DNA from: Laccaria trichodermophora
Lineage: Eukaryota > Basidiomycota > Agaricomycetes > Agaricales > Hydnangiaceae
Direction of reading: 5' to 3'
DNA length: 64,000 bases
NCBI GenBank assembly: GCA_018417955.1
Contig: JACTVC010000012.1
Coordinates: 1,302,001 to 1,366,000 of the forward strand
The position numbers and the translations under genes were made by a program. Below are positions 1-10,650 of the stretch, piece by piece (position 1 is the stretch's first letter; each line of letters opens with the position of its first letter). The notes under the pieces were generated by a model that worked only from the letters and a program-made list of their open reading frames with translations, did not search any database and had not been told where the DNA came from.

Positions 1-1286
1 AAGAAGAGCTCAATATTTTTTACGGTCACAATCTTTGGTTCTCCCCCGCTGGTGTGCTCGAGAATAAGTTTGTAGAAGAGGTCAATGACGATGGCTGGGA
101 TGGGTTGCTTGGCGTCGTTGAAGAGAGTAATACGATACCATCGAGTGACCCATTTCAAAACCTGGATGAACCTGTGAAAGAGGAAGATCTTCCCTTCACG
201 CGGTATAAGCTACCACCAGAGGAGGAGGAGCCCGGTTCTATCAGAACAAGTTTGTTTGACACGTCCGATTTACAATCGACACGCTCATCTTTGTTTTCAC
301 AGTGCAAGCCTGGGTTACCGATATCCTTGACCAAAAACACATCGCCACGCTTCTGAAGTGAGTTCATAAACGTGGTAACCAATTGTAATATTCTAACAAC
401 GAAAAGATGGTTAAAGCAAACCGGTTTAGACACTCCAGACCTGAGCCACCTCAAACGCATCCGGAAACAAGATGATTTGACAACTCTCCTCCTCACAACC
501 TCACCTCAGCCTCCCCAACTTCCTGAAAACGTATCTTTATCTGCACCATATCCACTCGATGTTCCGGCGTCTTCTGCACTGACGTTACCTTCCCTCGCCT
601 TGAAATCAGCTCTTTGGCCGACCCTATACACACCCAGTCGGAAGGACGAGCCGGAGACATGGACGCGAGGCAAAGTTCACTGGGCTCGTGAGGCCATGAA
701 ACGGGCGATAGAAGCTGCCATCGAAGCTCATGTTCGCGGAGAGGTAAGCATATCTTCCTTGTCAACGTCATCGATTTCTAAAATAGCTCATTCTCCTTAG
801 CTTCCCATCGCTGCTCACGTACCAGCGCCTTACGAAAACAAGGAAGATATTGCGCATTTTGAAACCTTCATTGCATGCGATACGCGGACATCAACGCAAC
901 ATCCCCTTCGGCACGCTGCTATAAACGTTGTGCGACAGATGGCAGACCACCGTGCTAGTCAATCTGGTAATTCGAAAATTTCAAAAAATGGCGAGAATGA
1001 AGGTTCAGAGTCCTCACGCAATGGGACCAACTATCTCCTAACCAACCTGACCCTGTTTATGACACACGAACCTTGCGTTATGTGTAGTATGGCTTTGCTT
1101 CATTCCAGGGTAAAAGATGTGGTATTTCTATATTCCATGGAAGAGACTGGGGGGTGCGGCAGTCTGACCTGTTTACCAACACTCAAAGGAGTCAACCACC
1201 GTTTCAACATTATGCAATGGGATTCTAATGACTGTCTAGACATTCCTTGTAGAAAGCTTTTCTTAGATAAAAAATTGGACGCCTGA
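1..1286 (+). CDS. TAD3: tRNA-specific adenosine deaminase subunit Tad3 (ADAT3), 5' partial
   Basis: Non-catalytic partner of the Tad2/Tad3 (ADAT2/ADAT3) complex that converts A34 to inosine in tRNA anticodons. Exons I can join: up to 249, 303-357, 407-743, 801-1286. The 407-743 exon has the family block HLKRIRK followed by LWPTLYTP and TRGKVHWA. The last exon has the deaminase fold: [11 protein letters not shown], then [15 protein letters not shown] with the two zinc cysteines, then the family tail [20 protein letters not shown]. The HxE of active deaminases reads H-A-A here, as expected for the pseudo-catalytic subunit. The first intron (250-302) would use a GTTTGT donor; the joined codon across it is ATG. 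No ATG lies in frame in 3-249, so the true start is off the left edge, or 3-356 belongs partly to an upstream gene ending at the TGA at 354-356. The family is sure; the 5' end is not. Confidence 0.85.
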
Positions 1287-1400
1287 AAAAAATATTCCCG
1301 ATCCTGGTCTACGTGCAGATGCTTGGAAGGTGACGTAGCCAAGTCCTTGACGATATACAGATATTATACATGAATTGAGGAAATCATCAAGGGTGACCCG

Positions 1401-3591
1401 TCAGAGACGAGGAATGTTTGTCGGTTGCCATTGCTTCGCCTTGATATACTCCAACAAAGCATCGTTAGATAGACCTCGGAAGAGAGCGTTTTCGTCGACA
1501 TTCTGATTTTATAAATTAGATTTGATACAGTCTTCAAGGATCAAGGTAACTTACGTCCTTTTGAGCAGCCCGGATGACAGCCAATGCAATGTGGGCGCTG
1601 ATATCACGGATGCGGGTGAGACGCGGGTAGACCAAATCACAATCTTTTTCCTCGTTTGTGAGAGACGAGGCCAATGAGATCGCGGCCTGCTCCACCATTG
1701 CGTCCGTGACATGCCTCGCTTTGGAAAGGATGGAACCCAACCCAATACCGGGGAAGATGTACATGTTGTTTCCCTGTCCAGGCTCATATATCTTGCCTTC
1801 AAACTCCACAGGCTTGTACGGGCTGCCAGAAGCGAAGATGACGGAGCCATTTGTCCTGCGGGGTCAGTGAGTAAATGAAACCAAGAAGCGTCCGTCGAAA
1901 ACTAACCAGCGAATGGCATCGGAATAGTCTAGTTCGCACAGAGACACCGGGTTTGACAGAGGGAAAATAATCGGACGGACATTGGTTTTAGCCAACAGTT
2001 TCACGACATCTTCCGTGAACGCATTCTATCACCAAATTTGGTCAGTAAGTTTATGTAAAGCGCATAAACAGTTGGCCTACTGGGATAGTGCTCAAGCCGA
2101 GAAGAGCGGTGGGTTTAACATGTTCAATGATGTCGATTAGTTTGGTAAGTGCAGAGCCCTCATAGTCGGTGCGGGCGAAGTCTGGACGGGAAAGGATCAA
2201 TCGGTGTGAACTAAAAAAAAAAACGAGGTCAAACATTTCTTGTGTTCTTGCAACCCTGGTCTGTCTGCCGTAATCAAGCCTTTAGAGTCTACGGTCTGAT
2301 GAAAAAACCGATTAGAGTTCCCAGGTAAGAATAGCAGAGATAGATCATGATGGACTAACGTAGATTCTCTTCTTGGCCTCATCTTCACTCAACCCCAACA
2401 GGGTGAAGAAGGACATCAGCTGTTTAGCAACACCGATTCCGGCCGAACCCGCGCCAAAGAACAAGACTCGGTGCTCTGATATTGGCGTGCCAGCAGCAGA
2501 TGACGCCAGTCGGGCAGCATTGAAGAACCCGGACAGAACCACGGATCCTGTATGTATGGTGAGATTGATCAGACACCATTCCGTAAGGCGCCGACCACAA
2601 CGAACTGACCTGTGCCTTGGATCTAAAAGAGAAGGACGGATGAGAACGGGAGGAGAATGATGTAAAGACGCATACATCATCGTTGAAGACACGGTATTGT
2701 GACCTGAACATGTCAAGATACTTAAATGCGTTGTCGGTCGAAAAGTCTTCGAACTGAACGAGTAACTGAGGAAAGACATCCTTCATAGCCTCCATAAATT
2801 CCTTCATGAATTCGTCCATCTTTAAAGAGTATTAATGATGTCTGGGTTAAGTGGGTTGATTTCAGTAACTCACCTCTGCGGCGTCAGGGCGCTTTCGGCG
2901 TACGCCCAGGTACAGAGGATCCTCTAGGTACCTTTGAGTATTTGTACCTAGGTCGAGGCAGATAGGAACGGTAGTGGTGGGCTTGATGCCAGCGCCAGCA
3001 ATGTACAAATCTCTAAGAAAGAATTGTTTTATTGGAAGGGAGGTGAGATTGCGAAACCGTTACAGTTTTCCAATAGAGATGGGGAGCCCGTTGGCACCCA
3101 GATCTCCTAACCCGAGAATGCGAGAGCCTTCGGAGATGTGTGGTGAGTAGGCCGAACCGAAGGGAACGGAGCTGCCTACCGTCTGTCACCACAGCAATGC
3201 GAGACGCCTGGCCAGAGGCCCAGGTTCGGAGGACCTGGTTAATGTGCCCTTTGTTCTCAATCGTAACATAGAGACCTTCAGGGCGACGCCAGATGTGAGA
3301 GTAATTTGAGCAAGCATCGCCGACCTGGCAGAGCAGGATAAGGCGCATATACACGGAGAAAATCGGAGTACCCACCGTTGGAGTGTAGAGAATGGGAATA
3401 ATCTCGAGCATGTTACCGAGGAGGACCTCGTAGAAGAGGTTGGGGTCGCGTTCTTTGAGGCCATTGAGGTAGATGTACTTTTCGAGACCAGTATGTTTGC
3501 TACGAAGCTGTGCGAGACATCGTTGACGATGGTCGGTGTTGAGGAAGAAGGGAGGAATGCGTGGGGCAGATGCGGAGAGGGAGAGGGACAT
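1401..3591 (-). CDS. Malic enzyme (NAD(P)-dependent, oxaloacetate-decarboxylating)
   Basis: Oxidative decarboxylation of malate to pyruvate with reduction of NAD(P), usually in mitochondria in fungi for the NAD form. Starts at the ATG at 3591 and is split by many short introns. Spliced order: N-terminal LEKYIYLNGLKERDPNLFYE; YTPTVGDACSNYSHIWRRPE with the conserved Tyr; RIAVVTDGSRILGLGDLGAN with the substrate Arg; GLPISIGKL with the catalytic Lys; QFEDFSTDNAF with metal-binding acidic residues; Rossmann motif FFGAGSAGIGVAKQL; then IIFPLSNP and GQGNNMYIFPGIGLG. The last exon ends AKQWQPTNIPRL with the stop at 1401-1403. A complete, apparently intact protein of about family length. Cofactor preference cannot be read from the sequence with certainty, and I see no clear long targeting peptide. 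Confidence 0.95.
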
Positions 3592-3810
3592 GACTGGGGT
3601 AATGAAAAAGTGGTTAGGAGCAGTTAGTATTTATATTTTAGATGGAATTTGTAGTGGAGGGCATGTGAATCAGTTTGCATTATGTATGTGTTACACGTCT
3701 AGACAGGTTTGGGGTAAACGGATCTCCGCCGCCGGTGTATCACGGGACTGCATATACTTCAGTTTTGGGGAGGGTCGAAAATGAAATCGCCATGCATACC
3801 AAGCACACTA

Positions 3811-4380
3811 TTACCACAGCTCCCGTCTCTTTTTACGAACAGCCTTCACAATTGAATGCCTCTCACTCCACTTCTCTCGTCTTTCTGCGTGGTTCGCTTC
3901 CAGTTCCTTTCGCATCGCAGTCCGTTGTGCGGTTTTCAGCCGTGTCACGACCGTCACGAACCCTCTTGAACAATTGAACATCTTTGCAAGCTTTTGACCA
4001 GAATACACCGTGGGATTCGATGCTCGGAGTTGCTGCATCTTGAGAATAGCTTTTTTAGAAATGGGTGTCTCTTCCTTTTCCGGCGTACGTCGCAGCAGAG
4101 GTGGGAGTGGAACATCCTGAGCCGCAGTGGGAGGGCGAAGTAGTGCGGATATAGGTGACGTTGTTAAAGAAATCGGTGATGGTGCAGTTGGGGGTGGACG
4201 GTGAATGAATGTGAGGTTCTCGTCCGCTAAAGGTACGACCACGGCTTTGGGATTGTTGACCAGTGGATCTCGTGGGTGATATGCTGGTCGTTCTGACGTC
4301 CCTGGTTTTGGGCGAGGGTATTTAGACGCATACCCCCGCACGAGCGATAGCCCAAACGCGAGTCGTCGACGCCCATCCAT
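3811..4380 (-). CDS. MRPL20: Mitochondrial large ribosomal subunit protein mL58 (MRPL20)
   Basis: Fungal-specific protein of the mitochondrial 54S subunit. Single exon, 189 aa. The N-terminus (MDGRRRLAFGLSLVRGYASK) looks like a mitochondrial presequence: Arg-rich, no acidic residue after residue 2. A proline-rich stretch follows, then the MRP-L20 core TPISKKAILKMQQLRASNP, a helix-turn-helix-like segment (SGQKLAKMFNCSRGFVT), and a strongly basic C-terminus ending VRKKRRELW. Length and architecture match the MRP-L20 family. It sits upstream of, and in the same direction as, the malic enzyme, with about 220 bp between them. Confidence 0.88.
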   Translation of the reverse strand: MDGRRRLAFGLSLVRGYASKYPRPKPGTSERPAYHPRDPLVNNPKAVVVPLADENLTFIHRPPPTAPSPISLTTSPISALLRPPTAAQDVPLPPLLRRTPEKEETPISKKAILKMQQLRASNPTVYSGQKLAKMFNCSRGFVTVVTRLKTAQRTAMRKELEANHAERREKWSERHSIVKAVRKKRRELW

Positions 4381-5467
4381 TGCGATGTGTTGGTAGAGGA
4401 AGGGTGAGTATTATTTGGTGATATAATTCCCACGACCCTTAATCGTCCTCATTTGGAAGTCACTGCCTTGGCAAAAAAAATGCTGGTCAGCTCCTGGTCA
4501 GCTCTTACTCCGTACTATGCTCAATCCCAACGAGAGACGAATAACTGTTTCAGTATTTCGGACACCTCGGACACTGTGTGGGTCACGAATCAATTTCTTT
4601 TCTGAACGGATCTCCGGGTGCTCTTCCGAAGAACCACTGCCAAATTGAATGACATTGACGTCGCGCTGGGTCATTGTTGCTTTTTTTGAACGCGCGAAGA
4701 CACTCCCTGCTAGAAAACCTTGCTATATGTGCTCTTCGGATACTATGGCCTCCTGTCACGGTTGGACCATTTTTCTTGCTCCCTGCTGTAAAGGGAAAAG
4801 ATTTACCTTGTTATACTTATGAGGCTGCTGTCGACAGACTCGACACTGTTGAACTTGAATGAGAGTGTCCATCCCTTGTCGTAATGCACTGAGTCACCAG
4901 ATGAAGATCCTGTTGCTTCCTGCGGATTTTCTTCAAGAAGCACAAGCACATCCAGCGCAGCCGTTGGCCGTTTCACGAAGGTCGAGTTGCAGGACGCACA
5001 TGGACGTGAAAGTGAGACGAAGAATGATTGTGAGCAGAAACAGACCTAGGGTATGATGTGGATAAGAAAAAAAAGGAGGGGTATAGTATTGTCGAGCAAA
5101 GGAGTGTGTGCGAGCAACGAAGGATTTAGGTAAAACCGGTACATTTACATTAGTTACAGATGAAGTGTTGTAAAGAACGAGTGGGACCAAGGCTCAGAGC
5201 AGGGATACAAAGGTTGAGATGGTTGCAAGAGGAAGGCGGAAATCCTAGAGTATCAACAGACCAAGACGGTCTGTCACAAACGGGAAGGGGTGATGGTTTG
5301 AATCCCTCCATTGGATGCGAAAACTTTCGGAACCATAGAAAAAAGGAGAGGGCGGGGTCATCATACAGCGTCCAAGAGTTCGTCGGAAGATCGTGAACAA
5401 GAAAAAAAAAGAATAAAAAGTGCAGCGACAACGAGGGAAAGCAATTTGACATAATATATATGACGAC
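4381..5467. other. Intergenic, 1.1 kb, no gene supported
   Basis: Holds the mL58 promoter (left) and the 3' flank of the coiled-coil gene (right). Short ORFs here (for example 4674-4862 and 5150-5452) have no recognisable domain and overlap each other. A small tandem duplication of CTGGTCAGCT lies at about 4483-4504. Nothing else stands out. Confidence 0.6.
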
Positions 5468-7636
5468 TCAGCTATCGTCACCTTCAGGTGGCGACATGAC
5501 GATAGAGTTTCTTCTGCTGCCTGCCCGTTTCAATTTTGGGCTGTCACTCCGTTCGCCGTGCTGTGAAGTATGTGACGCCTGCCTACTAAGTGGCGGTCGT
5601 TCACCCCTTGAGGGCTTGTTAGGGAGATGGATTGGATTCTCATGGTACAGCTGCGGCGGCGACTGCATTGTAATGGGCGTCTTGAAATGGGAGGCCTCTT
5701 GATTGTGGATTCGAGGAGGATCCAGACGGCTAGCAGAGACCGACGTGCGTCTGGCATCATAAGGTACCGATGAGTCAGGTTCTAGTTCTGTTGTAAACTG
5801 GTTGCGTCCGTCCCGGTCTTGTCCCCATCCTGGCGATGACGGCCGCCTTGAGTGATGCCGCATAGAATCGGAAGGTGCAGGAGGGAATGTATATCCTTCA
5901 GGCATGGATGGCGCAGCAGACGAAGCCCCATTTAGTAATGACTGTTTGGTCGCAGATAACGCACCACCAGTGAAATCAATACTATGCCGTCGACCAGAAG
6001 TTGCGTCACGAAGGGCGTCCTCTAGCTCTCCAACACGCTGGCGTAAGCCCGAGATTTCAGTGTGTACACTTGCCATCCGTCTTTCCACCATGGCTTCCAC
6101 CACGTCATTGAGCTTTTCCTGCTGTTGAGTCAAGGTTTGCATAAGGGCATTTGACTTCTGTAACTGTTCGCCAAGCCAAGTCTTAAGTTGTTTTGAGTCG
6201 TTCAGAGCATCGTAAAACATCTCAAACGGCGCCAGGAATGCCGATTTATCACCTGAGTACCCTGGATGATGGAGCGAAGCAGGGGTGGGAGGAACGAGGG
6301 TTGATGCAATCGGGACTGATGCTGGCGGTGACCGTATTGGAGCCCCAGACACAGTAATGGAAGGAGGTGTAGGAGCCCCAGCGTTGCGTTGTAAAGCCAG
6401 TCGCGTGGGTGTTGGTGGAACATTCCCAGGTATTTTGCGCACGTTTTCGTTCACGCCCATAATGGAAGGCAATCGAGGAAGCGCCATAGTAAACCTTCCG
6501 AACTGCCCTTGCCCAGCATGAGGGATGGGAGGAGCGCTTTGAATAGAAGGCTGAAACTGTTCTGGAGTATGTAACTCCCGAGGACTGATGACGATGTCCG
6601 CTGGCTTCTTCTTCCCTCCCATTTGCGCAGCACGACGCTTGGCAAAACTGATCGGAGGCGGAGGAAGTGAGTGCTGAGAGGCCTGGCTGGGAACCTGTAA
6701 CTGTTGCTGGCTCGTCGAGTTAGGACTGAGCGCACGAGGGTTCCCATGACTTTGAGCAGAAGAGTTGGGCGGCCTCCGCGAAGCCGCCGCCATGTTTGGA
6801 CTACGGCGAGTGGTGCGGACGGGCACAGAAGGGGTTTTTGAGGTTGAAGAAATGCGTTCTTCAACGGGGGCTGGGGAGGGATTACTAGCGGTCATGTTGG
6901 GTGACATGACACCCACTACGCTCCCCCTTCGCTGCTCGATGAGAGCCTTTTGCTTTTGCTTCACAGTAATCATAGATCTAACCTGTTCCACAGCGGACGG
7001 ATTATCCCTTTGAATTGTAAACCCCATGACCACCGGAGAGATAGGTGTCGAGTTGGTCTGGTCTGCTGGTGCTCTTACGTCAGTGTTCAAGGCGTGCGGC
7101 GCACCGCTGACCGTCATGCGACGCTTTTTCATCGGAGAGGGATGCAAGCTCGATGGGGGCGGGGCGCCTCCAAAGTCGTGAGCCAGCCTCTGCCCCCCAG
7201 GTTTATCTGGCGGCGGGGGGCTTGGATCGAGCATATCTTGATCTTGCTCTTGCTTAACCCGAACTAGATTCGGAGAGCCACGGCTATGATGCGTAGAGAT
7301 AAATAAGATTATCGGCAGAAGGAAGGCGGTAGGTAAATTCACGTACTCTGAACCAGAAGGTTCCTCGTCGCGCGTTGCAGACGTGATATCATTGTGCGTT
7401 CGTTTCCTCCCTGCTGTCCTGGAATCTGAATTCTCTTCACTGCCTGGTCTGGAACGAGATCGTGGAGAAGGCGAACGATGAACGCCGCGATGGTCCATTT
7501 GTGGGCGACGCGACTGGATGGGTGGCAAAGAATTGTTGCCAGGGATATTGCTGAGGGAATGGGTGCTAAACGCCTGGGCGAAAGAGGGGAGGACCTGAGG
7601 GCCATGCGTTGCCATGCTGCCATGGTTGACAGACAT
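5468..7636 (-). CDS. Conserved hypothetical protein, disordered Pro/Ser-rich with C-terminal coiled coil
   Basis: Not recognised. The reading frame is open over 722 codons. A probable 63-nt intron at 7284-7346 (minus strand, donor gtacgt, acceptor atag) keeps the frame and has no stop; splicing turns SEY...HS into SDRGSPN. The first 450 residues are low-complexity, rich in Ser, Pro, Gln and Arg, with basic patches such as MKKRRMTV and FAKRRAAQMGGKKKPAD that could be nuclear localisation signals. A helical, coiled-coil-like segment follows at about residues 480-560 (FEMFYDALNDSKQLKTWLGE, then LNDVVEAMVERRMASVH and LRQRVGELEDALRDA). The tail is again Ser/Arg-rich. It looks like a nuclear scaffold or regulator, but that is inference from composition only. 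Confidence 0.75.
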   Translation of the reverse strand: MSVNHGSMATHGPQVLPSFAQAFSTHSLSNIPGNNSLPPIQSRRPQMDHRGVHRSPSPRSRSRPGSEENSDSRTAGRKRTHNDITSATRDEEPSGSEYVNLPTAFLLPIILFISTHHSRGSPNLVRVKQEQDQDMLDPSPPPPDKPGGQRLAHDFGGAPPPSSLHPSPMKKRRMTVSGAPHALNTDVRAPADQTNSTPISPVVMGFTIQRDNPSAVEQVRSMITVKQKQKALIEQRRGSVVGVMSPNMTASNPSPAPVEERISSTSKTPSVPVRTTRRSPNMAAASRRPPNSSAQSHGNPRALSPNSTSQQQLQVPSQASQHSLPPPPISFAKRRAAQMGGKKKPADIVISPRELHTPEQFQPSIQSAPPIPHAGQGQFGRFTMALPRLPSIMGVNENVRKIPGNVPPTPTRLALQRNAGAPTPPSITVSGAPIRSPPASVPIASTLVPPTPASLHHPGYSGDKSAFLAPFEMFYDALNDSKQLKTWLGEQLQKSNALMQTLTQQQEKLNDVVEAMVERRMASVHTEISGLRQRVGELEDALRDATSGRRHSIDFTGGALSATKQSLLNGASSAAPSMPEGYTFPPAPSDSMRHHSRRPSSPGWGQDRDGRNQFTTELEPDSSVPYDARRTSVSASRLDPPRIHNQEASHFKTPITMQSPPQLYHENPIHLPNKPSRGERPPLSRQASHTSQHGERSDSPKLKRAGSRRNSIVMSPPEGDDS

Positions 7637-8101
7637 ACTAGAGAGGAAGTGATGGGAACAAGGGCGCGTGAAAGAAGAAAGAGAGAGCCAGACAAGGCAA
7701 GGGCGGCAGGGCCAAAGGAGAGAAGGTTGAGAAGGACGACGAGGGTGCGTCGGGAAGGAGGATTGATGGTCGTCGTGGACGATGAGCAGGTAGGCCAGCT
7801 GAATGTTGGTTGCAAAGCTGGTTGCGACTGTTGCAACAAAGTGTGAGCCAAGGTGGCACGGCTTTGCGCGGCTCGTTGCAGGTTACCGGGTTCGACTAAA
7901 TTAAAAAGATGAAAAGAATTCTAAATCGAACAAAACTTTCCGCTCTTGTCCCGATCATATCAATCCCCCTGAAATACAATAATCACCACATATGGTAGCC
8001 TATCTCCGGCGCACAGAAATCATACAAGCATCCTTTACAAAAAAAGTACACAAATAGGCGCTGTCAAAGCACCCATGCAAAAAAACCTCACAAAGCCTCT
8101 C
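7637..8101. other. Intergenic, promoter of coiled-coil gene and 3' flank of RTT109
   Basis: About 465 bp. An ORF runs antisense over the first half (7638-7859) but is only a shadow of the 5' region. No motif or repeat recognised. Confidence 0.5.
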
Positions 8102-9667
8102 TTAATCCGTTCTTTTCTTCTTCCGCCTAGCTGTCAGCACTGTGACCTGTGGGATAGCTGGGGCAGCATCAGCCTTTACAGAAGTATTTTTGTCTACCGC
8201 AGCAGGGTTGTGGACAGAGATGGATCCATAAATATGAGAATGGTATGTTTCCAAAGACGCGACGGGCTCTGGGAAAGGGCTTGGAGAGACATCTGGTAGA
8301 ACGGCTTTCCCATGAAGTCGTCGCGGCGGTGTACTCGGCGGGGCGAGTAGAGATGGAGTCTCAGGCTCAGGAGTAGTGCATCGGTCGAGTCTGCGTGGAC
8401 GTCCATCGCCACTCCGAGCAGTTGTAATTCCATCGCATAGACCCTTAATCGCAGTTTCCAACGTTTCTGTAGCCCGAATTGAACGCTCGGTCGTTGAAAA
8501 CTCGTTCCCTGTTTGTAGGGACGTCATTATACGCTTGTTCAGTTGTGAGGAAACCTGTCCTGGCTGCGGTGCGAGCGGGGAAATCGACCTTTGAGGGGAC
8601 GTTGATGAGGATGAGGATACTATGAGGGTAAAGAAGCCAGTGACGGCTCCCGCGACACATTCCTGACGGAAGGACATCCTCTCCCAAAACTCGTCAGGCG
8701 TGACCTTGCCCAATTCCCCCAGTGGACGGTCATCTTTACTTGATGTTGTAGATCCTTCCTCGCCCGCAGATCCTTTATTGGCTCCAGACTCCTCATTCGT
8801 GCGTGACCGCTTTCTGACAGGAGATTTTATTCCCTCATCAGTCGTATAAGCTATTTCATCCAAGAATCTGGACTTGGGGTCATCGTCAAAGTTTGGGATA
8901 TAATGCCCAAGATTCGGAGCCTTGATGCTAGTCGGGAAAGGTAAAGGTATTTCCGACAACGAGTACGGGTGCCCATAAATCCACTTCAATCCCGTAGGAC
9001 TGGCGGTAGAAGAGGACGCGATCCTCAACGAATCTTCTGCCTCAAACTCACTGCATCCTGGCAGAACGTAAAAGGGTTTTATGATTGTTTCGGGTTTGGC
9101 CTCCCCTGCGACCTGCGATAAGACGCGCTTCCACCAAACGCAGAGCTTTATGTCACTGAGGGGTCGCTTTCCGGGGTATTCCGCGGAATTTGGAAAAAGG
9201 TACTGTGCCTGTGCTCGAGCAAAAAGCTGAATCCATAGATGGTCTATGGCAAGAGGTCGTGTCCCAGGATCAACGTAAAATGAGAGCAAGGCCCGCACCA
9301 AGTGCGATGTCGGAGACGGCGCTGTAGCTTGGCCGGTTGAGTCAACTTTTGACACGTATAATACAGCGGAGGATGTGGCTGGTATATGGTATACTGCTGC
9401 CTCAATGGCACTGACAAGAATGCGTGGGGAGTCGAGGGATCTTTGCTCAGAAAGCAGCACCAGAATGTCCTGAAGATAGACCCTAGGCCGCGGCCTCGCA
9501 AAGTAATAAAGCGAGGAATTCTTTCGAGGAGAAGAAACAAGAACGTGAAGGTGAAACTCGCGAGTGCCGGGAAGAGAGGAGAGTGTAGATAAGATGTGGT
9601 CCCGCAGGTTGGCCGACATGGCTTGGGCCGTTGGCCCGTGTTGTGCACTGTTGTTCAATGCGTTCAA
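8102..9667 (-). CDS. RTT109: Histone acetyltransferase Rtt109 (H3-K56/K9)
   Basis: Fungal p300-like acetyltransferase that modifies newly made histone H3 with the chaperones Asf1 and Vps75 during replication and repair. Single open frame of 521 codons. Two in-frame starts are near each other, at 9667 and 9619 (MSANLRDHILSTL); the second begins right at the family's first helix and may be the real one. Family blocks: FHLHVLVSSPR, then YFARPRPRVYLQDILVLLSE, WWKRVLSQV, GLKWIYGHPYSL with the conserved Trp, and NFDDDPKSRFLDE with the catalytic-loop acidic pair, then FWERMSFRQECVAGAVTGFF. The last 130 residues are Ser/Thr-rich and end in a basic RRKKKRTD, likely a nuclear signal. No frame breaks. 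Confidence 0.93.
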   Translation of the reverse strand: MNALNNSAQHGPTAQAMSANLRDHILSTLSSLPGTREFHLHVLVSSPRKNSSLYYFARPRPRVYLQDILVLLSEQRSLDSPRILVSAIEAAVYHIPATSSAVLYVSKVDSTGQATAPSPTSHLVRALLSFYVDPGTRPLAIDHLWIQLFARAQAQYLFPNSAEYPGKRPLSDIKLCVWWKRVLSQVAGEAKPETIIKPFYVLPGCSEFEAEDSLRIASSSTASPTGLKWIYGHPYSLSEIPLPFPTSIKAPNLGHYIPNFDDDPKSRFLDEIAYTTDEGIKSPVRKRSRTNEESGANKGSAGEEGSTTSSKDDRPLGELGKVTPDEFWERMSFRQECVAGAVTGFFTLIVSSSSSTSPQRSISPLAPQPGQVSSQLNKRIMTSLQTGNEFSTTERSIRATETLETAIKGLCDGITTARSGDGRPRRLDRCTTPEPETPSLLAPPSTPPRRLHGKAVLPDVSPSPFPEPVASLETYHSHIYGSISVHNPAAVDKNTSVKADAAPAIPQVTVLTARRKKKRTD

Positions 9668-10650
9668 CTTTTTGACTCAACGCCCAATGTCAGTGTCAAC
9701 CTTGCCTCCAGCACTGTGTCAAACGCCAGTCAAGAACTTGCCCATCTAGGACCCAAAGGCACCAACTATGCATCAATGATAATCTCCGGAGCTTGAGGAC
9801 TACGAAAAGTGCCTCAGTTCCCATCTCAGAATCTAATTCGCATGCAAGGTCAGAAAATTTCAAGCAAGCCCTGATCCGCTCTCGCGGTTGTGGGAGCTCG
9901 AGTGCCAGTAGAGCTCAGTAGAGTGGGTGAAGCTCAATGCTGGAATGTGTCCATTTTTCTTATCTGACGCCGACCTATCATAAAAAGCGACTACACGGAC
10001 CTGTTGCTTTCAATTCAACCATTTGCGCTTGGCCAGTGCTTGGCCTGCCTGTGTACCTCGGTTAGGGCCGCAAATGATTGTGAGGGCTTCAATCTTCTTT
10101 GCACGCCAGGTACAGAATTCTCGCAACACTTAACCTCGTCCTCGCGTGACACTCGGCCACTCGGAAGCGGAAAAAACTGACACAGTGACCTTGAAAAAAC
10201 CGTCAGCTACAAAGTCTGAGCGAGTCGCATGTGACTGAATTTTCGAGTCCCCGTCGGCGTCTATCAATGCACGAGAAGTTTGTTGACTTGATCAGGGAAC
10301 GGGTTCTCACCGGCCGGACGGCAATATGTTGGAAAACTGATTTGATGCAGTCCTGGATGGATTTTGTTCGAGCGTATATCGGAGTTTCACCATCACCCCT
10401 TGAATTCTCTTTGTACCTCACTCAAGTGGCTCCAAGCGGCGACCTAGGGCCCTCAAACAGAGAAAATTAAAGCATAAAGCATAACTTTGACTCAGGAGAG
10501 ATAGGAAAAGTTGGAAAACGACAGGTTTTAAAGAAGGAACGATGGCAGCTAAAGTCACCACAAGGAAAAAAGATTATTGGCCAAGTGAAACAACTATATT
10601 ACAACAACAGATGTCGCAAAACTATGCTACAAGAAACGAATGAAAAAATC
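9668..10650. other. Intergenic, about 1 kb, nothing recognised
   Basis: Contains the RTT109 promoter and the 3' flank of the cullin gene. The ORF at 10231-10470 and its antisense partner are short, without family signatures, and are treated as chance. Confidence 0.5.

Noticed and set aside
5290..5312. GGTTTGAATCCCTCC, resembling a tRNA B box
   Set aside because: No A box or cloverleaf around it.
10231..10470. Plus ORF between RTT109 and CUL1
   Set aside because: Short and without signature; an antisense ORF of similar length covers it.
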